The position numbers and the translations under genes were made by a program. A stretch of DNA of 51,705 nt from Acidobacteria bacterium RIFCSPLOWO2_02_FULL_61_28 (lineage in GTDB: Bacteria > Acidobacteriota > Terriglobia > 2-12-FULL-54-10), in NCBI GenBank assembly GCA_001767035.1, contig MEKR01000095.1, forward strand, positions 1 through 51,705. Reading direction: 5' to 3'. The notes below the pieces were generated by a model. That model worked only from the letters and a program-made list of their open reading frames with translations, searched no databases and was not told where the DNA came from. The first letter of the stretch is position 1. The number at the start of each line of letters is the position of its first letter. Positions 46,692 through 51,705 of this stretch are shown here, piece after piece.

Positions 46692-48344
46692 ATGACGGAG
46701 AGAAAAGCAGACATACCGAACAGCGGTCAGCCAACGGGAGAGCGGGGCGTGGCGCTGATCATCGCCTTGCTCGCACTGACCGTGCTGACGGGGATCGGCT
46801 TTGCAATCATGGTTTCCTCCTCGACCGAATCCCTCATCAACGCCGGCTTCCGCCGCGCGGGGCTGGCGCACTTTGCCGCCATGGGGGGAGTCGAGGAAAT
46901 GCGGGGTCGAATGGGCCCGGACGCGGCGCCCCTCACCAACAATTTATCCTCGGTCAAAATCCCTTGCTCCGACGGTACCACCTGCCCTCTGCTCTATAAT
47001 ACAGTGACGAGGGTCGCCAATCTGGGTAAGGCATACTATATCCGACTCAGTAACCTCATTGACCCTAGCGACCCGAACTGTCTGTACCTGGGGATGGATT
47101 GTACGGACCCCGACGCGCCCGCCGCATCTGCCGACCGCATCATTTTCACGACCACGCAGCCGGGGACGGCGACGACGATGCCCTATGTATGGGTGAAGGC
47201 AACGTTGGCCACCCAAATGAAGCTCAAACGGAGGATGGGAACAGGGGGTGGGCCATGTAACCCGAGCGATCCGCTCGACCCGAGCTACTGCGATCCAGCC
47301 ACCCTGGACGATGCCAATATGATATGCCGGAAGGGATTGAAACTCATCGTCGGGAACCCTGCCGCTGCTCCCGCGTACTCCAATTGCGGCGATCCGGTCG
47401 TCCCCGTCTTTGTCTACACGGCGTTGTCCATTCAGCCCGGTCGGGCCACGCGCGTGGTTCGAGAACTGGCCGCCGTGGGGAGCATCCCCAATCTTCCCGG
47501 CGGACTCACCTTGGACGGGTGTCCCAGTGTCTTTCCCCCGCCCACTTCGCACCCCTTTGAGCTTTCGGGGATTGATGGAGGCAGCTGCGGGGCAGCTTGC
47601 AACGTGCACTCCGTTGTTACCCGCTGCCAGGCCGACATGGAGACGATTCAGAATCTCATTACCGACGGCAATAAATGTGCTCCCGCGGGCGCTTACACGG
47701 TAGCGACCCCCAATTTCTGTCAGGCAGGTCCGAATCGCAATGGGGATTATCCCGGCGTCGGCAACCAGAATTGCAACAACCCCAACTGCAATAACACCAG
47801 CAACAGCGCGGACATCTTTTATGACGCCTCGATGTCGGACCCGGATGCGCAACCCTTCTTTGCGAACTGCTCCGGCTTGCAGGAATTTGTGAGTTTGGTC
47901 GAGGATTGGGCCGATTACACCTATCCGGCAAACACGAACAGCCTCTCGACTCACGGCGATGGCAGTAACGCGAACCCGGACCTCTGGGACCGCGTCGTCA
48001 ACGTGATCGAGGGCGACGCCAGCTTGTCCCAAGCCGACTTCGGCGACCCCGGGGCCGGGATTATCCTGGTAAAGGGGACCCTGACCGTGAACGGATACCC
48101 CAGCTATAACGGAGCCATTCTTGTGATCGGAACCGGGAACATGGTGGTCTCGGGCGCCGGCAACGGCACCATCAACGGCGGAATTTTCGTGGCCAACACC
48201 AGCACCTGTGCCGGCACAGGCTTGTTGGGACCGGTTAGTTACGACAACCCCGGCGGGGGAACCTTCAATCTGAATTACAACAGCGACGCGATCAAGCCCA
48301 AGGACGGGTTGCTCCCCATGCTGCGGCTGTCGCTGAATTACTAG
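46692..48344 (+). CDS. PilX-like pilus assembly protein with long C-terminal region
   Basis: GERGVALIIALLALTVLTGIGFAIMVSSSTESLINAGFRRAGLAHFAAMGGVEEMRGRM; C-terminal GIILVKGTLTVNGYPSYNGAILVIGTGNMVVSGAGNGTINGGIFVANTS. Confidence 0.8.
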   Translation: MTERKADIPNSGQPTGERGVALIIALLALTVLTGIGFAIMVSSSTESLINAGFRRAGLAHFAAMGGVEEMRGRMGPDAAPLTNNLSSVKIPCSDGTTCPLLYNTVTRVANLGKAYYIRLSNLIDPSDPNCLYLGMDCTDPDAPAASADRIIFTTTQPGTATTMPYVWVKATLATQMKLKRRMGTGGGPCNPSDPLDPSYCDPATLDDANMICRKGLKLIVGNPAAAPAYSNCGDPVVPVFVYTALSIQPGRATRVVRELAAVGSIPNLPGGLTLDGCPSVFPPPTSHPFELSGIDGGSCGAACNVHSVVTRCQADMETIQNLITDGNKCAPAGAYTVATPNFCQAGPNRNGDYPGVGNQNCNNPNCNNTSNSADIFYDASMSDPDAQPFFANCSGLQEFVSLVEDWADYTYPANTNSLSTHGDGSNANPDLWDRVVNVIEGDASLSQADFGDPGAGIILVKGTLTVNGYPSYNGAILVIGTGNMVVSGAGNGTINGGIFVANTSTCAGTGLLGPVSYDNPGGGTFNLNYNSDAIKPKDGLLPMLRLSLNY

Positions 48345-48433
48345 TGCCCTGAGTCCGAAGGTAGGGCGACAAAAAGCATTGTTCGTAGCCCAGGCATTTA
48401 CCTGCATTATTCATGAACGATTGGGATTTTTCT

Positions 48434-48633
48434 CTAGCCCAGGCGTTTACGCCTGGGGGCTGGAGTCTCAAACGATTTTTCCCAGCCCGCTTCAGCGGGC
48501 TTCTCGAAAGCGGCTGGATCGCGCAAAGCGGGACGGACAGGGCTGAAGCCGAAAAGACCGGTAAGCCCCCTGAAGGGGACTAGGAAAATCGGCGGCCCCT
48601 TCAACCCAGGCGTGAACGCCTGGGCTAGAGAAA
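48434..48633. repeat. Composite four-hairpin element (family B), second copy
   Basis: ctagcccaggcgtttacgcctggg ... AGCCCGC-TTCA-GCGGGCT ... AGCCCCC-TGAA-GGGGaCT ... aacccaggcgtgaacgcctgggctagagaaaag. Confidence 0.88.
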
Positions 48634-48655
48634 AGGGGAAAAGCATCAACGATGG

Positions 48656-48742
48656 TGGTAGCCACGGCATGTTTTTTATGCCGTGGGGACGTTCTCGTTC
48701 AGGCGAAAGACCGACGGCACGAAGAAACGTGCCGTGGCTACC
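48656..48742. repeat. BIME-like pair of opposed family A REPs
   Basis: ggtagccacggcatgttttttatgccgtggggacgttctcgttcaggcgaaagaccgacggcacgaagaaacgtgccgtggctacc. Confidence 0.88.
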
Positions 48743-48777
48743 ACTGATTCACGACACGAGTGATCGGAGGTAACTTC

Positions 48778-49284
48778 ATGCTTCCTGTACGGCTTGCAAT
48801 CATCTTACTGGCAACGATTTTGCTGGCGCTCGGGGCAGCGCCGTCCGCCCTCGCGCAGCGACAACGGAGAGTCTTCACGAACGAAGATGTGGCGGCCGCG
48901 GCCCCCGCTCCGCAGGCTGCGACGACTCCCGCAGAAACGGCCGAGGCTCCCGCCGAGAAAGCCGCGGGCGGCGAATCCGCCGCCCCGGCGACGCCCGCTG
49001 CCGCCGAACAGCCCGCTGGCGCTCCGCCCCCAGGAGGAATGGCCCTGGCGCAGTTTCTCCAGGGGATCCTGCGACGCTTCCACACGGAATTCGCCGAAAA
49101 ACTCGAACAGGAAGCCGACCCATCCCGCCAGGCACGCTGGCGAACTATGATGGAGTTGACCATGCAGTTGATGACGCAGAATCAGGTGTACATCAGCGAA
49201 TTGGGAAGCGAGGCCAAAGCGGCCGCTCCGACGGAAAGCCCCTCTACTCCGGAAAGTCCTCCAGCGCCGGCTACTCCTCAATAA
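48778..49284 (+). CDS. Hypothetical secreted Ala/Pro-rich protein
   Basis: Signal peptide MLPVRLAIILLATILLALGAAPSALAQ then Ala/Pro/Glu-rich linker. Confidence 0.65.
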   Translation: MLPVRLAIILLATILLALGAAPSALAQRQRRVFTNEDVAAAAPAPQAATTPAETAEAPAEKAAGGESAAPATPAAAEQPAGAPPPGGMALAQFLQGILRRFHTEFAEKLEQEADPSRQARWRTMMELTMQLMTQNQVYISELGSEAKAAAPTESPSTPESPPAPATPQ

Positions 49285-49340
49285 CAGGTGCTAGGGAACA
49301 GGGAACAGTTGATTCCGGACACCGGAAACCTGCCTTTATC

Positions 49341-49370
49341 TTGTCACTTATCACTTGTCACTCGTCACTG
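49341..49370. repeat. TCACT-type repeat
   Basis: ttgtcacttatcacttgtcactcgtcactg; matches right arm of 30578..30731. Confidence 0.6.
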
Positions 49371-49409
49371 CTTTGGTTATAGTGAAATCAGGCAGCGATC
49401 GGAACGCGC

Positions 49410-50030
49410 ATGAATCTTCCCAATGGCCTGACCATCTTTCGCCTCTTTCTCATTCCCCTGCTCATCGTCGTGCTCCTGACCCGGTTTCCCAACAAGGAAT
49501 TCATTGGGGTCGCCATTTTCCTGGCGGCGGCGCTGACGGACTGGTTGGACGGCTACGTGGCGCGGCGGCGGCGCCAGATCACCGCGTTCGGAACCTGGCT
49601 CGACCCGGTGGCCGACAAGCTCCTGGTTACCTCGGCTTTCATTGCCCTGGTGGAGATGCGCCTGGCCCCGGCCTGGATGGTGGTCATTATCGTCGGGCGG
49701 GAACTGGCCGTCACCGGTCTGCGCAATGTGGCCTTGGTTAAGGGCATCTCCATTGACGTCTCGGAGCTGGGAAAGGCGAAAATGGCCACCCAGGTCCTGA
49801 CCATTACCGCGTTGATCCTGGGAATCCGATTCCCGCTGCTGGAGGCCCTGGGCCGTTGGGCCTTGTGGCTGACCGTTTTCTTTGCCCTGATTTCTGCTTT
49901 ACAGTACTTCCGCCGATTCTGGATTCAGATGGGCGTCCCTCCAGAGCAGTGGAAGACAGAGCGGGAGGGCGGGCAGCCGCTGCTTCACTTCAGCGAGCCG
50001 CCCAAGGGCGATGTCCCCACTCACCGATGA
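49410..50030 (+). CDS. pgsA: CDP-diacylglycerol--glycerol-3-phosphate 3-phosphatidyltransferase
   Basis: MNLPNGLTIFRLFLIPLLIVVLL...AAALTDWLDGYVARRRRQITAFGTWLDPVADKLLVTSAFIALVE; CDP-alcohol phosphotransferase motif. Confidence 0.94.
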   Translation: MNLPNGLTIFRLFLIPLLIVVLLTRFPNKEFIGVAIFLAAALTDWLDGYVARRRRQITAFGTWLDPVADKLLVTSAFIALVEMRLAPAWMVVIIVGRELAVTGLRNVALVKGISIDVSELGKAKMATQVLTITALILGIRFPLLEALGRWALWLTVFFALISALQYFRRFWIQMGVPPEQWKTEREGGQPLLHFSEPPKGDVPTHR

Positions 50031-50619
50031 CGAGAAGCGGTTCTTGCTCGGCTTGGCCCGCCGGAGCCTGGAAGCGTCTGTGCGAGGCGAGAAACGAACC
50101 CGCCCGCCGGAGGTTCCGCCGCGCCTGGAATCGCCCGCCGGCGCTTTTGTCACCCTCCACGAGAAAGGCCATCTGCGCGGCTGCATCGGCTATATCCAAG
50201 CCACCCACCCCTTGGTTCATACCGTGATGGAAGCCGCCGAGGCCGCGGCTCTTCACGACCCTCGGTTCCCGCCCGTCCAGCCCGCCGAATTGCCGGACGT
50301 GAAATTGGAAATCTCCGTGCTTTCGCCCTTCCGGGACGTGCGTCCCGAGGAAATTCAAGTGGGGGTTCACGGCTTGATGATTACGCAACTCCACGCGCGT
50401 GGCCTGCTCTTGCCGCAGGTGGCGCTGGAGCATCATTGGGACCGCGAACGCTTTCTGGAGGAGACCTGCCGGAAGGCCGGGCTTCCCGCGGACGCTTGGC
50501 GCAGCGGCGCAACCATCGAGGCGTTTACAGCGGAAGTTTTTGGCGAGGAACCATTCGCGGGAGACGAACCGAAGATCGCCGCCGGGGCTATTCGAACTCC
50601 ACCTCATCGCCCGGATTGA
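50011..50619 (+). CDS. amrA: AMMECR1 family protein (AmmeMemoRadiSam system protein A)
   Basis: GAFVTLHEKGHLRGCIGYIQATHPLVHTVMEAAEAAALHDPRFPPVQPAELPDVKLEISVLSPFRDV. Confidence 0.92.
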   Translation: MSPLTDDEKRFLLGLARRSLEASVRGEKRTRPPEVPPRLESPAGAFVTLHEKGHLRGCIGYIQATHPLVHTVMEAAEAAALHDPRFPPVQPAELPDVKLEISVLSPFRDVRPEEIQVGVHGLMITQLHARGLLLPQVALEHHWDRERFLEETCRKAGLPADAWRSGATIEAFTAEVFGEEPFAGDEPKIAAGAIRTPPHRPD

Positions 50620-51484
50620 TTTCCTCCCGGCTGAAGGTGATGATCCCGGCAGAACTGTCGTCTTCGACGGAGAGCAGCAGGACTTCGCCCACCACGGTAC
50701 GGGGCAGCGCGGCGCGTTCGGCGCGGGTCAGTCGGCGGCCCATGGACTGCCCGGCGATGTCCGTGGCATAGTTCTGGGTGGCCACCTCGAACGGGTCGCG
50801 TTCCTTACTCAGCGCGGTCCGGAACACGCGGACGTAGCCGCCCACCTGCGCGCCCTGGGTCCTCCCGAGGTTCAAATAGACGATGTGACCTTCGCCGAGG
50901 TTTTGCCGGAATTCCTTGCCGAGCACAACCATCCCGGTAGCCTTTCCCGAGGAGGGCGCGAAGCGGTCCACCACTTTCGGAGAATGAAAGGCAGGAGCAG
51001 TGCGGGCCGTCAATGGAATGGCGATATCCCCCGCCACGGCCGGCTCGCAGGCGTGCAGAATCTCCGCCGTCAAGCTGCCTTCGTGAACGACCCGGACCTG
51101 AATCCGGGCGATCTCCGCATAGAGCGTGCCGAGTTGCGCGGCCATCAGCCGCTGCCCCGGGAACGAATCCCGTGGATTGGTGTCTTTCGCCGCCCGGACC
51201 AGCATATATTGTCCGCCGGGCGCAGCCGCCTGCCCCTTGGTCAGGTAGATGAAGTCCCGGTCTCCGTATTCGTTTTTGAAGCCGCCATCTTCGCTTCCCA
51301 GCACGGTCATGTCGGCTCCCAGCGAGCGATGCGTGAAAAAGCCCGCGCAGTAAATGTCCGTTTCGGTCGGAGCGCGGCCCATTTGGGACGCCGCGGTTCC
51401 TCCCTGCTGACCCTCGATCCGCGGCGGAAAGACCGCCACCACTCCGAGAGCTATGAGAACTACCCAAACGCTCGTTCTACCCAT
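50588..51484 (-). CDS. Hypothetical exported protein
   Basis: N-terminal signal-like segment TSVWVVLIALGVVAVFPPRIEGQ; C-terminus ...ITFSREEINPGDEVEFE; no family assigned. Confidence 0.7.
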   Translation of the reverse strand: MGRTSVWVVLIALGVVAVFPPRIEGQQGGTAASQMGRAPTETDIYCAGFFTHRSLGADMTVLGSEDGGFKNEYGDRDFIYLTKGQAAAPGGQYMLVRAAKDTNPRDSFPGQRLMAAQLGTLYAEIARIQVRVVHEGSLTAEILHACEPAVAGDIAIPLTARTAPAFHSPKVVDRFAPSSGKATGMVVLGKEFRQNLGEGHIVYLNLGRTQGAQVGGYVRVFRTALSKERDPFEVATQNYATDIAGQSMGRRLTRAERAALPRTVVGEVLLLSVEDDSSAGIITFSREEINPGDEVEFE

Positions 51485-51705
51485 CGCTCACCCCCTGATC
51501 CATCCCTTCTCGTCTGACGGCTCGTCTGGCGCACGAGAACCCAGTTAACCCTATCAAAAGGCTGAATACACTGTCAAACAGAAAGCCCTCGCCGCGTACC
51601 TTCCGAGGAACGCCGTCGAGGAACGCCGCGCAGTCGGGAGGAGGCATCTTCCGATGGAACCGACCGTGGCTTCAGGAAGCCGGCTTCGCCCGCGTCGAAA
51701 CCGCC

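Noticed and set aside
44883-46871. 662-aa minus-strand ORF over the pilin genes
   Set aside because: Shadow of fimT/pilW/pilV-like genes, which have prepilin motifs and sensible spacing.
46944-48407. 487-aa minus-strand ORF
   Set aside because: Antisense to the PilX-like gene; no recognisable domain.
11051-48742. Family A palindromes as a CRISPR array
   Set aside because: Copies are dispersed, variable in number per locus and orientation, with no regular spacers and no cas genes.
1-51705. tRNA or rRNA genes
   Set aside because: Intergenic stretches were read for cloverleaf and rRNA motifs and none was recognised; a tRNAscan run would be needed to be sure.

Overview
The window is about 51.7 kb of high-GC bacterial chromosome, probably Acidobacteriota (inferred from gene content, a large Oar-like TonB receptor and the repeat style; not tested). 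It opens with the conserved cluster rpmH-rnpA-yidD-yidC on the minus strand. The rest is mostly housekeeping and metabolic genes: asnS, ddl, arginase, leuC/leuD, 3-hydroxyacyl-CoA dehydrogenase with enoyl-CoA hydratase, two acyl-CoA synthetases, a Gld-type ABC transporter with DUF4340, an Nramp-like transporter, an Oar-like TonB receptor, a minor-pilin cluster, pgsA and AMMECR1. Small accessory modules sit between them: DUF433/DUF5615, HigBA, two HicAB pairs in opposite gene order, a HEPN-like protein, and an unknown two-gene cassette. The strongest non-gene signal is in the intergenic DNA, where I see at least six families of dispersed palindromic or inverted repeats. One is a GTAG-footed REP family whose likely transposase (a RAYT, 14002..14499) is bracketed by a perfect 32-bp inverted pair of that REP. 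Another class is composite four-hairpin elements with TTCA/TGAA-type loops, two of which sit inside longer terminal inverted repeats. A separate oddity is a beta-propeller gene with an in-frame TGA in a conserved blade, followed at a SECIS-like distance by a perfect 8-bp hairpin. No rRNA, tRNA or CRISPR array was recognised. All family names come from reading the translations; no database search was run.
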